10,543 bases of DNA from Candidatus Rhabdochlamydia sp. Lineage in GTDB: Bacteria > Chlamydiota > Chlamydiia > Chlamydiales > Rhabdochlamydiaceae. The DNA lies in the NCBI GenBank assembly GCA_030044075.1, contig JASHWM010000095.1, positions 1-10,543 on the forward strand, written 5' to 3'. The translations under genes and the position numbers were made by a program. Below the pieces are notes generated by a model, which searched no databases, was not told the origin of the DNA, and was given only the letters and a program-made list of their open reading frames with translations. Within the stretch, counting starts at the first letter, position 1. The number at the start of each line of letters is the position of its first letter. Shown piece after piece: positions 1 through 7,225 of the stretch.

Positions 1-267
1 GACAACAACCCCATAGCAATTCTTCCTTTCCTCATTTGTCAGGGTAAAAAATGGGCTGTCCCCTGTAAAAGAAACTCCCGAAGTGAGCTCCATTTCATCT
101 GGCGTTTCAAATCCATCTTCTACGATCTCAGGATAGGGCCTTGAGATAAAGGCATACAAAAACATGATGGAGCTAAACGCGATCATGAGCACGCCTAAAA
201 ACTGCAGCCTTGGGGCTAGGAGTTTTTCCACAATATTATGACGACGGGAACTCTTGTTTGTCTTCAT
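1..267 (-). CDS. Partial single-pass membrane protein downstream of ftsK, cut by the left edge
   Basis: I do not recognise this protein. The frame is open from an ATG at 265-267 to the left edge, giving 89 residues of an incomplete product. It starts with a basic stretch (MKTNKSSRRHNIVEKLL), then one hydrophobic segment at about residues 21-42 (QFLGVLMIAFSSIMFLYAFI). An acidic region follows (residues 48-60, with EIVEDGFETPDEME) and then a Ser/Thr/Phe-rich stretch. This fits a protein anchored by its N-terminus with the rest outside the cytoplasm, or a long uncleaved signal. Its start lies inside the last codons of ftsK in another frame, an overlap of 32 bases. An AAAGGA motif about 7 bases before the ATG serves as ribosome binding site. 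The overlap suggests translation coupled to ftsK, so a role at the cell envelope or division site is possible, but that is only inference. Confidence 0.6.
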   Translation of the reverse strand, partial: MKTNKSSRRHNIVEKLLAPRLQFLGVLMIAFSSIMFLYAFISRPYPEIVEDGFETPDEMELTSGVSFTGDSPFFTLTNEERKNCYGVVV

Positions 268-2596
268 GTGCCAGTCCTTTAGAAAAAGGTCCATTTAATA
301 ATACTCTTCTTGGCTTGCTGCCCTCTTGAGGTCCAATGACCCCCTTTGCTTCCAGCTCATCGATCAGGCTGGCCGCCCTTGCGTAGCCGATCTTCAATTT
401 TCTTTGTAAAAAAGTTGTTGAGGCATTTTGTGTTTCAACGACAATGGCCTGAGCTTGCTGAAATAAGCTGTCCCTGGGTCCGTCCTCAGTCGATTCCTGA
501 AGGAAATCAGGCTGCATCGTGTCAAAAGAGGGGATTAAATAATTGGTCTTTGCCTGGTCGCATATGAAGTTGACAACCTTGTTAATGTCGTCATCGCTAA
601 TATAGGCGCCTTGGGCGCGGATCAGATGGGAGCTGCCGGGCGGTAAAAAGAGCATGTCGCCGTTTCCAAGAAGACTTTCTGCGCCATTCTCATCGATGAT
701 AATCTGGGAGTTGATCCGGCTGGCAACTTTAAAGGCGATCCTTGTAGGAAAGTTTGCTTTGATAAGGCCTGTGATCACCTCGCGGGACGGCCTCTGCGTT
801 GCAAGGATGAGGTGGATCCCGACAGCTCTGGCCATCTGGGCTATTCTAGCAATTGGCGTTTCAAGATCGGAACTTGATGCCATCATAAGGTCGGCGAACT
901 CATCGATGATCGCTACGATCGCGTACATCCGATCGGGTATCTGAATGCTAAGGGACTCTTCAAATTCTTTTTGGACTGCGCGGTTGTTGAAAGCTGCAAT
1001 GTTGCGCATCCCTAGCTGCTTAAGGATCTCATAGCGATTTTGCATCTCTTTGACAAGCCAGTTCAAAGCAGCATAAGCCCCATGGGCTTCTGTGATCACC
1101 GGGGCGATCATGTGGGGGAGGTTTGTATAAGAGGTCAGTTCGACTTTTTTGGGGTCCACCATTAGCAGTTTGATCTCATCGGGCCTTGCGTTCATCAAGA
1201 TCGACATCACGACGGTATTGATGCAAACAGACTTCCCCGAACCGGTCGCACCTGCAATGATGCAGTGGGGCATCTTGGTCAGGTCGCTCATGACATTGTC
1301 GCCAGAGACCGTCTTGCCAAGCAAAACAGGGATATGGAACTTTCTTGGATTTTGCTGATAGGAGAGGAGCATTTCCTTAAAGCTGACCTCTTGCGGGCAA
1401 AGGGAAGGGACCTCAACACCTACTGCTGCTTTTCCTGGGATGGGAGCGATGATGCGAATGGTCTTTGCTTCCAGCTTCAGTGCGATGTCATTTTCCAGGG
1501 CCTTGATCTTTTGTACTTTTACTCCTACAGCAGGGTGAACCTCGAAAGAAGTGATCGTAGGCCCGCAGTTGATCTCGCCTACCTTGGCCTCTATGCCGAA
1601 ACTGAGAAGGGTTTCTTCAAGGATCTCCGCTTGTTTGCGAAGGTCTTTTTTTAGGGAGGGCTGGTCAACTTTTTTTGGATTGGTGAGCAAAGAAGGGGGA
1701 GGAAGATGATAGCCTGTATAGTCTCCGTTGTACACTCTTTGCGCGCTGATTGCTTTTTCTTTTTTCGAAGGGGGCGTAGGATCTTTTGGAGCTGGCTCTT
1801 TGCTCTTTGGTTCGGAGAACGTGCGGATCTTAAGCGTTTCTTTTCCCCCTTCGTACAAAGGAGGAAGGGCTGTCAGGGATTTTTCAATCTCGGGGATCGT
1901 TTTTTTCTCAAGGATTTCTGCAAAGAGCGGCCTTGTTTCCTGCTTTTCTTTTGCTTCGAGGAGGAGCTTGTACAAAACTGCCGGCAACTTGGCTAATTTG
2001 CTTCCAGCCAGCTTTAATAGAGGAACGACATCGGTCCTTGTAAGGAGAAGGAAAGAGACTGCTCCTGTGATGGAAAAGGTGATGACAATGCCGACTTCAT
2101 GGAGCATTTGTTGCAGGTTAAATGTCGGGAGGTCGCGGTAGAGGAAATAGAAGGGGACCCCTCCAAGATTGTACCGAGTGTACAGATGGGGATAGGGGAT
2201 CGGGAATATGACCGATTGGGAAAATACGCGGCTCCTTAGGAAATAGGGAAGGGGGCATGATTCAGCAAACACATTAAGGAGGATCGAAAATGAGATGAGG
2301 AAGACAGAAAAGTAAAACGTCTTGAACTTAATATCAGAGACAGACTGATTGCAAAGCATCCGCCATCCTATCCAAGAGAGGAACCCCAGAATAAGAAAGC
2401 TCGACAGGCCAAAAAGATATTCGCAGCTAAGGGCGATCATATAGCCGACAGGGCCAAGAAGGTTTTTTGCAGAGTCGCCGTATTGAAAACTCAGCAGGCT
2501 GAGAAAGGCAAGGAGGTTCCCTGCAAGGATAAAAAGTCCTTTTGCTTCAGTGTGTCTGATCTTTGTCGTTTGATTGTCGTTCTTTGTTGTAGCCAT
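236..2596 (-). CDS. ftsK: DNA translocase FtsK
   Basis: This ATP-driven, membrane-anchored DNA pump clears and aligns chromosome termini at the division septum. The 786 residues match the usual chlamydial FtsK size. Four hydrophobic segments lie at about residues 20-38, 48-72, 92-109 and 165-187, followed by a Lys/Glu/Pro-rich linker (about 190-300). The motor domain has Walker A GATGSGKS at 449-456 and Walker B ending in the acidic pair D565-E566 (AIVAIIDEF), plus the family motifs MVDPKKVELT and LATQRPS. A C-terminal winged-helix gamma domain (about 711-767, with KIGYARAASLIDELEAKG) would read polar DNA sequences. The ATG has only a weak GGA upstream. tRNA-His lies upstream on the same strand, and the next gene overlaps the 3' end. 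Chlamydiae divide without FtsZ, and FtsK is an early divisome component in Chlamydia, so this gene probably matters for division here too. The identification is secure; the start codon is less so. Confidence 0.97.
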   Translation of the reverse strand: MATTKNDNQTTKIRHTEAKGLFILAGNLLAFLSLLSFQYGDSAKNLLGPVGYMIALSCEYLFGLSSFLILGFLSWIGWRMLCNQSVSDIKFKTFYFSVFLISFSILLNVFAESCPLPYFLRSRVFSQSVIFPIPYPHLYTRYNLGGVPFYFLYRDLPTFNLQQMLHEVGIVITFSITGAVSFLLLTRTDVVPLLKLAGSKLAKLPAVLYKLLLEAKEKQETRPLFAEILEKKTIPEIEKSLTALPPLYEGGKETLKIRTFSEPKSKEPAPKDPTPPSKKEKAISAQRVYNGDYTGYHLPPPSLLTNPKKVDQPSLKKDLRKQAEILEETLLSFGIEAKVGEINCGPTITSFEVHPAVGVKVQKIKALENDIALKLEAKTIRIIAPIPGKAAVGVEVPSLCPQEVSFKEMLLSYQQNPRKFHIPVLLGKTVSGDNVMSDLTKMPHCIIAGATGSGKSVCINTVVMSILMNARPDEIKLLMVDPKKVELTSYTNLPHMIAPVITEAHGAYAALNWLVKEMQNRYEILKQLGMRNIAAFNNRAVQKEFEESLSIQIPDRMYAIVAIIDEFADLMMASSSDLETPIARIAQMARAVGIHLILATQRPSREVITGLIKANFPTRIAFKVASRINSQIIIDENGAESLLGNGDMLFLPPGSSHLIRAQGAYISDDDINKVVNFICDQAKTNYLIPSFDTMQPDFLQESTEDGPRDSLFQQAQAIVVETQNASTTFLQRKLKIGYARAASLIDELEAKGVIGPQEGSKPRRVLLNGPFSKGLAHEDKQEFPSS

Positions 2597-2673
2597 AATA
2601 GTTCCATCGCATCAAATTTCTGCTTTCAAAAAATGAAAAAAGTGATAGCAGACATGATGCCTATAAAACTACT

Positions 2674-2702
2674 GTTATTCGTATAAAGGGAATTTTTTGC
2701 AA
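2674..2702 (-). promoter_or_regulatory. Weak candidate promoter for ftsK
   Basis: On the minus strand a TTGCAA hexamer (2697-2702, 4 of 6 to the sigma70-type -35) stands 17 bases before AATAAC (2674-2679, 4 of 6 to -10). It lies between tRNA-His and ftsK. No clear terminator separates tRNA-His from ftsK, so ftsK may instead be read through from the stronger tRNA promoter. The match alone is poor. Confidence 0.22.
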
Positions 2703-2711
2703 GAAAGGAAC

Positions 2712-2789
2712 TGGGGCGATCGACGGGATTCGAACCCGCGACATTTGGAACCACAATCCAACGCTCTAACCAACTGAGCTACGATCGCC
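2712..2789 (-). tRNA. tRNA-His (anticodon GTG)
   Basis: The minus strand folds as a complete tRNA. The acceptor stem is GCGATCG (2782-2788) with CGATCGC (2716-2722). The D arm is GCTC/GAGC, the anticodon stem is TTGGA/TCCAA with loop TTGTGGT and anticodon GTG (plus-strand CAC at 2752-2754), and the T arm is GCGGG-TTCGAAT-CCCGT. The identity is confirmed by the extra G at position -1 (2789) facing a C discriminator (2715), the hallmark recognised by histidyl-tRNA synthetase. The 3' CCA is encoded (2712-2714), so it need not be added after transcription. A promoter match lies just upstream, and ftsK follows on the same strand. Confidence 0.97.
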
Positions 2790-2809
2790 ACAAATAGGAA
2801 GGCCTGCAT

Positions 2810-2837
2810 TTTGTAATTTCTATATGGTTTTTGTCAA
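2810..2837 (-). promoter_or_regulatory. Promoter of tRNA-His
   Basis: On the minus strand a perfect -35 TTGACA (2832-2837) is followed after 16 bases by TACAAA (2810-2815, 4 of 6 to TATAAT). Transcription would start near 2803, about 14 bases before the mature tRNA 5' end, which fits a short leader removed by RNase P. The perfect -35 and the position make it credible for the main chlamydial sigma factor (sigma66). Confidence 0.55.
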
Positions 2838-2869
2838 TATCTTCGGTTTTTTTCTCTCTGAAAGGGCAG

Positions 2870-2900
2870 ATTAAAATTTGAATTGATATTAAATTTTAAT
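2870..2900. repeat. Perfect 10-bp inverted repeat in the divergent control region
   Basis: ATTAAAATTT (2870-2879) and AAATTTTAAT (2891-2900) are perfect reverse complements separated by 11 bases. The centres of the half-sites are 21 bases apart, two helical turns, as expected for a dimeric DNA-binding protein. The repeat surrounds the predicted -35 box of the MOMP-like gene (2883-2888) and lies just upstream of the tRNA-His promoter. It is very AT-rich, so chance is possible. It has no T-tract and is not a terminator. Confidence 0.4.
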
Positions 2901-2910
2901 TTGTTATGGT
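2883..2910 (+). promoter_or_regulatory. Candidate promoter of the MOMP-like gene
   Basis: TTGATA (2883-2888, 5 of 6 to the -35 consensus) stands 16 bases before TATGGT (2905-2910, 4 of 6 to -10). The start would be near 2917, giving a leader of about 80 bases before the ATG at 2997. The -35 lies between the arms of the 2870-2900 inverted repeat, which suggests it could be regulated there. Confidence 0.4.
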
Positions 2911-2996
2911 TGAGGAATTCGAAAACATGCAAATCCGATATTTGGTGGGATTAGAGGTTTACAAGTACTAACTTCAGGAAATTCAAGGACGATTTT

Positions 2997-4346
2997 ATGA
3001 AAATGAAACAAATTGTTTGCGCGACCTTGCTTATGGGAGCGAATATTGCTTTTGGAGCAAATGGTGCCACTACTGCCGGCCAAAAAGGCGGGAGCCAAAA
3101 TGGCAGTGGTCAAAATACTGGGGATTTTTTGGGGGACAAGCTCGCCCCTTATAACAATCCAAACCGTTTTATTGTTGACCTCTCTTTTATTTACTGGCAG
3201 GCATATGCAGATAATTTGGAGTACGGCCTTGCAAGAGACGGCCAAGTTGGGGAAAAGGAAATCACTATTAGCGAAGTATTTGACTATGGCGGAGCGAGTT
3301 TCTCAGAGTTCAACAAAGACCAAAAAATGCAGTTCCATTGGGACCCTGGGTTCAAAGCTGGTATTGGGGTTATTTTTGGAGAAAAAGATGAATGGGACTT
3401 GTTCTTAAATTGGACTTGGCTGAAAACCATCGCCAAAGGTTCATTTAGTAATCCGGTTTTTTCTGACGAAGACGTGTTCTCATTCGAAGATGGGCTAGAA
3501 AATCCTACAATCAGCAACAATATTGTTCCCAGCTGGTCACCAGTAGCACTAGGCGGGCCCGCTAAAGTTGCAAAATCTCATTGGAGGCTTCTCTATAATA
3601 CCCTCGACTTGGAACTAGGGAGAAATTTCTTCCTCCTTAACAATGTGACCATGAGGCCGCATATTGGTTTAAGGGCAGCGTCGCTCCACCAGCACATCAA
3701 TTCAACGTATGATGCGGAATTGAATTTTTTTAATTGGTCTGTTCATAGAGTGCCTACTGACCACATCCAGAGCTTTTCTCCCTATTCAAAATTTAAAGGG
3801 AAGAACGAGTTCAACGGTCTTGGGTTAAGAGGTGGGTTTGATGTCAATTGGAACTTTTACGATCAGTTTGCCATTTATGGAAAACTGTCCACATCTGCTC
3901 TTTGGGGAAGATTTTCTGTTTATGAAAATTTCAAGTCGAGCGATTCCATTGTTGCTACAGGACTCATGGCTCCTGAGATCCCATTCCCGATCAATTTTAA
4001 CTTGACGGACACCTTTGATGAAACAATCCTGGACAACTTCCATGCCATTCGAATGAACTTCCAATGCGCTCTTGGATTCACATGGCATACTGATTTCAAT
4101 GATGACCGGCAGCACCTTTATATCTCGCTTGGTTATGAGTTCAATGAATGGTTCAACCAGAACCAGCTTAGGGACCTATTCCTTGACCCTCCAGCCAATT
4201 TGCTATTGCCACCAGATGACCCTGATTTGGCGCTTGGTTTAGCGCTCAACAGCTTTAACAAATTTGGCCGGTTTAATTATACCACGAAACGTCAAGGTGA
4301 TATTGGACTGCAAGGTCTGACTTTTGATGTGCGGTTTGATTTCTAA
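2997..4346 (+). CDS. MOMP-like outer-membrane beta-barrel protein (chlamydial porin family)
   Basis: This is probably a surface porin of the MOMP-like family that is expanded in non-Chlamydiaceae chlamydiae. A signal peptide covers residues 1-20 (MKMKQIVCATLLMGANIAFG), with likely cleavage after AFG. A Gly/Ser/Gln/Asn-rich linker follows (21-45), then amphipathic strands rich in aromatic residues. Family-like stretches are DLSFIYWQAYADNLEYGL (61-78), WDPGFKAGIGVIFG (115-128), DLELGRNFF (204-212), RPHIGLRAA (220-228) and GLGLRGGFDVNW (274-285). The chain ends in Phe (VRFDF), the usual signal for BAM-dependent assembly. The mature part has a single cysteine (Cys357), unlike the cysteine-rich, disulphide-linked MOMP of Chlamydia. 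The start is supported by AAGGA at 2985-2989, 7 bases before the ATG. The gene stands alone between a divergent tRNA region and a strong terminator. The family call is from pattern recognition; the transported substrate is unknown. Confidence 0.8.
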   Translation: MKMKQIVCATLLMGANIAFGANGATTAGQKGGSQNGSGQNTGDFLGDKLAPYNNPNRFIVDLSFIYWQAYADNLEYGLARDGQVGEKEITISEVFDYGGASFSEFNKDQKMQFHWDPGFKAGIGVIFGEKDEWDLFLNWTWLKTIAKGSFSNPVFSDEDVFSFEDGLENPTISNNIVPSWSPVALGGPAKVAKSHWRLLYNTLDLELGRNFFLLNNVTMRPHIGLRAASLHQHINSTYDAELNFFNWSVHRVPTDHIQSFSPYSKFKGKNEFNGLGLRGGFDVNWNFYDQFAIYGKLSTSALWGRFSVYENFKSSDSIVATGLMAPEIPFPINFNLTDTFDETILDNFHAIRMNFQCALGFTWHTDFNDDRQHLYISLGYEFNEWFNQNQLRDLFLDPPANLLLPPDDPDLALGLALNSFNKFGRFNYTTKRQGDIGLQGLTFDVRFDF

Positions 4347-4371
4347 TTCATTTGTTCCTCATTCAAATGAA
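4347..4371. repeat. 8-bp inverted repeat just before the terminator
   Basis: TTCATTTG (4347-4354) and CAAATGAA (4364-4371) are perfect reverse complements with a 9-base loop, starting directly after the MOMP-like stop codon. The right arm shares its last base with the terminator stem, so the two hairpins would be stacked in the mRNA 3' end. It may stabilise the transcript or simply be fortuitous. Confidence 0.35.
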
Positions 4372-4404
4372 AAAATGCCTGCAGCAATGCAGGCATTTTT
4401 TTTT
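4371..4404. terminator. Bidirectional Rho-independent terminator between the MOMP-like gene and comEC
   Basis: AAAAATGCCTGCA (4371-4383) pairs perfectly over 13 bp with TGCAGGCATTTTT (4388-4400), leaving a GCAA tetraloop of the stable GNRA type. On the plus strand the stem ends in nine T (4396-4404). On the minus strand it ends in six T (plus-strand A run at 4370-4375, the first A lying just outside the stem). It can therefore stop both convergent transcripts. The T-run ends exactly at the comEC stop codon (4405-4407). Confidence 0.93.
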
Positions 4405-5910
4405 CTATATGATTTTCCTTCTTCGATTGTGAAAGACAAGGACCGCAATAAAAAATAGCATTGTCAAAATCGCAACTAAGACAGGGAAGGGAAAATACTC
4501 TACACGCAAATACCGATCGAAAAAAGGAGGGGTGCGGTAGAGCAGCTCAAGCCAGAGATTTGTGAACCAGCTGTTCAACAGATGAATTTTTGTAGACAGG
4601 TAGGGAACCGGAAAAGATAACACACCCGCCCATAGCAGCACATAAGAGATCGACACAAAAACAGGGACAAACAAATTCGATACCAAGGAAATAAGCGGAA
4701 ACTTTTGAAAAACAAACAACAGGACCGGCAGTGCAAATACGTGGACAGATAGGGTTAATAAGGTTGCCTGTTGAAAAAAATGCCTCACAAGGAGGAGGTG
4801 CTTTTGCCAGTTGCTCAATGATAGGAAGCTGTCCTTTTGCAGTGAGTCCCTGGCAAGGAAATCCCTTGCAATAGGATAGAAGGACAAAATGGCAAAAGTA
4901 CAAATGAATGAGAGTTGGAATCCAAGGTCGCAGATGATCACTGGATTGAATGATAGCTCGATCAGCAATGCTGCTCCCAGGATGTTGAGGGCGGATGCCC
5001 GCCTATGAACAAGGATCGCTATGAAATATAGGGAAATTGTGATCCAGGCCCTTAGCACAGATGGGGAAGGGCCTATTAAGAACGCATAAGAGCTGATGAC
5101 AAGCAATAGCAGAACTAAGGAAACTTTTCTTGAGAACAGCCAGCCAAGTGCTGTTTGCAAGAAAGCGGCAAGGAGTGCGAAGTGAAACCCGGAGATGGCC
5201 AGGATATGCTGCAGTCCCATCTTCTGGAAGAAGAATGTCATCCTCCGGTCCTCAATATCTCCGATGAGCAAGGCTTGCAGCAAAGACCTGCTCTCTTTAC
5301 TGGGGACTTTTTCAAGGAGCATCTTTTTGATGAACTGTTTGGCGCTGTAGCGGATTGCAGAGAAGGAAAAGCTGCCCGGGACGGGCTTTGCTTTTTTGAT
5401 TTTTAATTGATGTTTCGAAGAAGAGTTTTTTACAAGGTCCCCTTCGATCAAATAGTCACGGTCAGCCCGCAGAAAGGGATCGCTTTTTTTCATAGAAAAA
5501 GAGCAAGGGATGTTCATTCCTTGTTTCTCTTTTGGGTCATCGATTTGCAACGTGCCTTTATAGAGGAAGTAATTTTTTTGGAAGAAGGTGGTCTTATCTT
5601 GCAGAGAAGAAATTTTGAAGGTTCCCTTGACAGGGGCTTTATCACGATCTCCAATAATGTCTTCGGCCCTTTGAGTAAAGAGCGCAAAGAGTAAAAAAAG
5701 AAAGTAGCTGAGAAATTGCAAGGATGATCGTATTTTGACTGGATAAAAAAGAAGGAGGAAAGGGAGCAAAAAAACAATCGATGGCCTGATTGCAATAGAG
5801 GATCCTAAAAAAGCAGAGCAGCCTAGATAAAAAAGAGGGTGCTGCTGCCAAAATGAGGCAAAAAGGGATGAAACTTTCTGGTGAAAGCCAAGGCCTTTTT
5901 GCCAAAGCAT
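4405..5910 (-). CDS. comEC: ComEC/Rec2-type DNA-uptake channel, short form
   Basis: ComEC forms the inner-membrane channel through which single-stranded DNA enters in natural transformation. The 501 residues hold an N-terminal hydrophobic part (about 25-80), a soluble OB-fold-like domain (about 90-175) and the multi-pass competence domain (about 185-490). The latter carries the family signatures LLQALLIGDIEDRR (210-223), GLQHILAISGFHFAL (232-246), PSPSVLRAWI (281-290) and LGFQLSFICTFAIL (329-342). The C-terminus is a final hydrophobic helix and a basic tail (HNRRRKII). The metallo-beta-lactamase-like nuclease domain found after the channel in longer ComEC proteins (about 750 residues) is absent. 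From memory, chlamydial ComEC is also short, so this is probably the lineage's normal form and not a truncation. The ATG follows the ndh stop codon with no gap and has no clear ribosome site, suggesting coupled translation. The 3' end is capped by the shared terminator. Confidence 0.9.
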   Translation of the reverse strand: MLWQKGLGFHQKVSSLFASFWQQHPLFYLGCSAFLGSSIAIRPSIVFLLPFLLLFYPVKIRSSLQFLSYFLFLLFALFTQRAEDIIGDRDKAPVKGTFKISSLQDKTTFFQKNYFLYKGTLQIDDPKEKQGMNIPCSFSMKKSDPFLRADRDYLIEGDLVKNSSSKHQLKIKKAKPVPGSFSFSAIRYSAKQFIKKMLLEKVPSKESRSLLQALLIGDIEDRRMTFFFQKMGLQHILAISGFHFALLAAFLQTALGWLFSRKVSLVLLLLVISSYAFLIGPSPSVLRAWITISLYFIAILVHRRASALNILGAALLIELSFNPVIICDLGFQLSFICTFAILSFYPIARDFLARDSLQKDSFLSLSNWQKHLLLVRHFFQQATLLTLSVHVFALPVLLFVFQKFPLISLVSNLFVPVFVSISYVLLWAGVLSFPVPYLSTKIHLLNSWFTNLWLELLYRTPPFFDRYLRVEYFPFPVLVAILTMLFFIAVLVFHNRRRKII

Positions 5911-7191
5911 TTATTGCGGGGGATTGTCTTTTTTCGGAAGGTCTCCTTCAAGCGACCGGTAAATGAGACGTACGCCCCTTTCCCCAGTAAAATAGATCAC
6001 AATCCATTCTAGAAAGACGATGGCCTTGTTTCGGAACCCGATCAAATAAAGGATGTGGATGAAGCTCCATGTCGCCCACGCCAAAAAGCCTGCAAAGTTC
6101 AGCTTTCCAATCATGGCGACTGCTTCTCCTTTTCCAATTGTTGCCATGCACCCCTTGTCAAAGTAGGAAAAAGGAGGGCGTTTTTCTTTTCCATGTCCTT
6201 TAAGGATGATTTTTGCGACATAGGCCCCTTGCTGGATGGCTGTAGGGGCTATGCCGGGAAGAAGGTTCCCCTCCTTGTTTTTGGCTTGTGACGCATCCCC
6301 GATCACAAAAATATTGGGCTCTCCTGGAATTGACATATCTGGTTCAACGATCACCCTCCCTTGCCTGTCGAGGGGAACGTCGAGCGTTTTCAAAAGGCTC
6401 GACGCCTGGTTGCCAGCTGCCCAGATCACATTATTGGAGCGGATGAACATATCTTCGACTTGAACGCCTTCCTCATGGATGTCGGTCACTTTTTTTCCGG
6501 TAAGGACGGTCACTCCAAGCTTTTCGAGGTCTTCTTTTGCCCTGATCCGTAGTTTTTCAGGATAGACGGGGAGGACATAGGGGAGGGCTTCTACCAGATA
6601 GATCTTTGATTTTTCCGGTCTGATGTTTTTAAAATTTTTAAAGAGGGTCTTTCGGGAGATTTCAGCGATAGCTCCAGCCATTTCTACTCCAGTCGGCCCG
6701 CCTCCGATGACGACGAAGTTCAAATATTTTTCCTCGACCCCTTCTACCGAATTCATTCTTTCGGCCTTTTCAAAGGAAATCAAAATCTGCTCCCTGATCC
6801 GCAGCGCATCGCTGATAGTTTTAAGACCTGGAGCATGGGCCTCCCACCTTTCATTTCCAAAATAAGAATGCCTTGCCCCTGTAGCGACAATCAGATATTC
6901 AAAGGAGACTGCATCCCCGTTCCCAAGAAGAACCTTTTTGTTTTTTTTATCGATCCCCACAACTTCGCCCATGATCACGCTTGTATTTTTCTGCTTGCGC
7001 AAGATCTCCCGGATGGGGAGGGCGATGTCCCTTGGTGAAATGGAGGCGCTGGCGACCTGGTAGAGCAAGGGTTGGAACAGATGATGGTTGGTCCTGTCTA
7101 TGACAAGGACATCCAGAGGAGAATTTTTCAATTTTTTTGCAGCTGTGAGGCCTCCAAATCCCCCCCCGATAATGACGACTTTTGCTTGCAT
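5911..7191 (-). CDS. ndh: Type II NADH:quinone oxidoreductase (NDH-2)
   Basis: This peripheral membrane flavoenzyme moves electrons from NADH to quinone without pumping ions. In the 426-residue form used here, the FAD Rossmann motif is GGGFGG (9-14), followed by VIDRTNHHLFQPLLYQVA (30-47). The NADH-binding motif is GGGPTGVEMAG (163-173), with an acidic residue in VEALP (about 202) that favours NADH. The second FAD motif is VIGDAS (296-301), next to the quinone-site region APTAIQQG (315-322). The C-terminus has the hydrophobic membrane-binding segment typical of NDH-2 (about 368-405, with FIHILYLIGFRNKAIVFLEW). I chose the ATG at 7189-7191. AAGGG (7201-7205) lies 9 bases upstream, and an ATG at 7225-7227 would fall inside the -10 box of the predicted promoter. 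That upstream start would add 12 polar residues (MAPNNQTQGKRA) not typical of the family. comEC follows directly. Function is firm; the start is probable. Confidence 0.94.
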   Translation of the reverse strand: MQAKVVIIGGGFGGLTAAKKLKNSPLDVLVIDRTNHHLFQPLLYQVASASISPRDIALPIREILRKQKNTSVIMGEVVGIDKKNKKVLLGNGDAVSFEYLIVATGARHSYFGNERWEAHAPGLKTISDALRIREQILISFEKAERMNSVEGVEEKYLNFVVIGGGPTGVEMAGAIAEISRKTLFKNFKNIRPEKSKIYLVEALPYVLPVYPEKLRIRAKEDLEKLGVTVLTGKKVTDIHEEGVQVEDMFIRSNNVIWAAGNQASSLLKTLDVPLDRQGRVIVEPDMSIPGEPNIFVIGDASQAKNKEGNLLPGIAPTAIQQGAYVAKIILKGHGKEKRPPFSYFDKGCMATIGKGEAVAMIGKLNFAGFLAWATWSFIHILYLIGFRNKAIVFLEWIVIYFTGERGVRLIYRSLEGDLPKKDNPPQ

Positions 7192-7200
7192 TGCCCTTTT

Positions 7201-7205
7201 CCCTT
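7201..7205 (-). promoter_or_regulatory. Ribosome binding site that decides the ndh start
   Basis: On the minus strand AAGGG ends 9 bases before the ATG at 7189-7191. The competing ATG at 7225-7227 has no purine-rich Shine-Dalgarno motif before it. This supports the shorter NDH-2. Confidence 0.55.
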
Positions 7206-7225
7206 GAGTTTGGTTATTAGGGGCC

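Noticed and set aside
1265..1654. A 129-codon open frame on the plus strand opposite ftsK
   Set aside because: It lies entirely antisense to conserved FtsK motor sequence, has no plausible ribosome site or recognisable domain, and follows from the codon pattern of ftsK.
1728..2141. A 137-codon plus-strand frame opposite the ftsK linker region
   Set aside because: It is antisense to ftsK with low-complexity Phe/Arg/Gly-rich composition, typical of a shadow frame.
2904..3245. A 113-codon minus-strand frame over the MOMP-like gene start
   Set aside because: It covers the predicted MOMP promoter, leader and signal peptide; the opposite strand has a convincing ribosome site and signal sequence.
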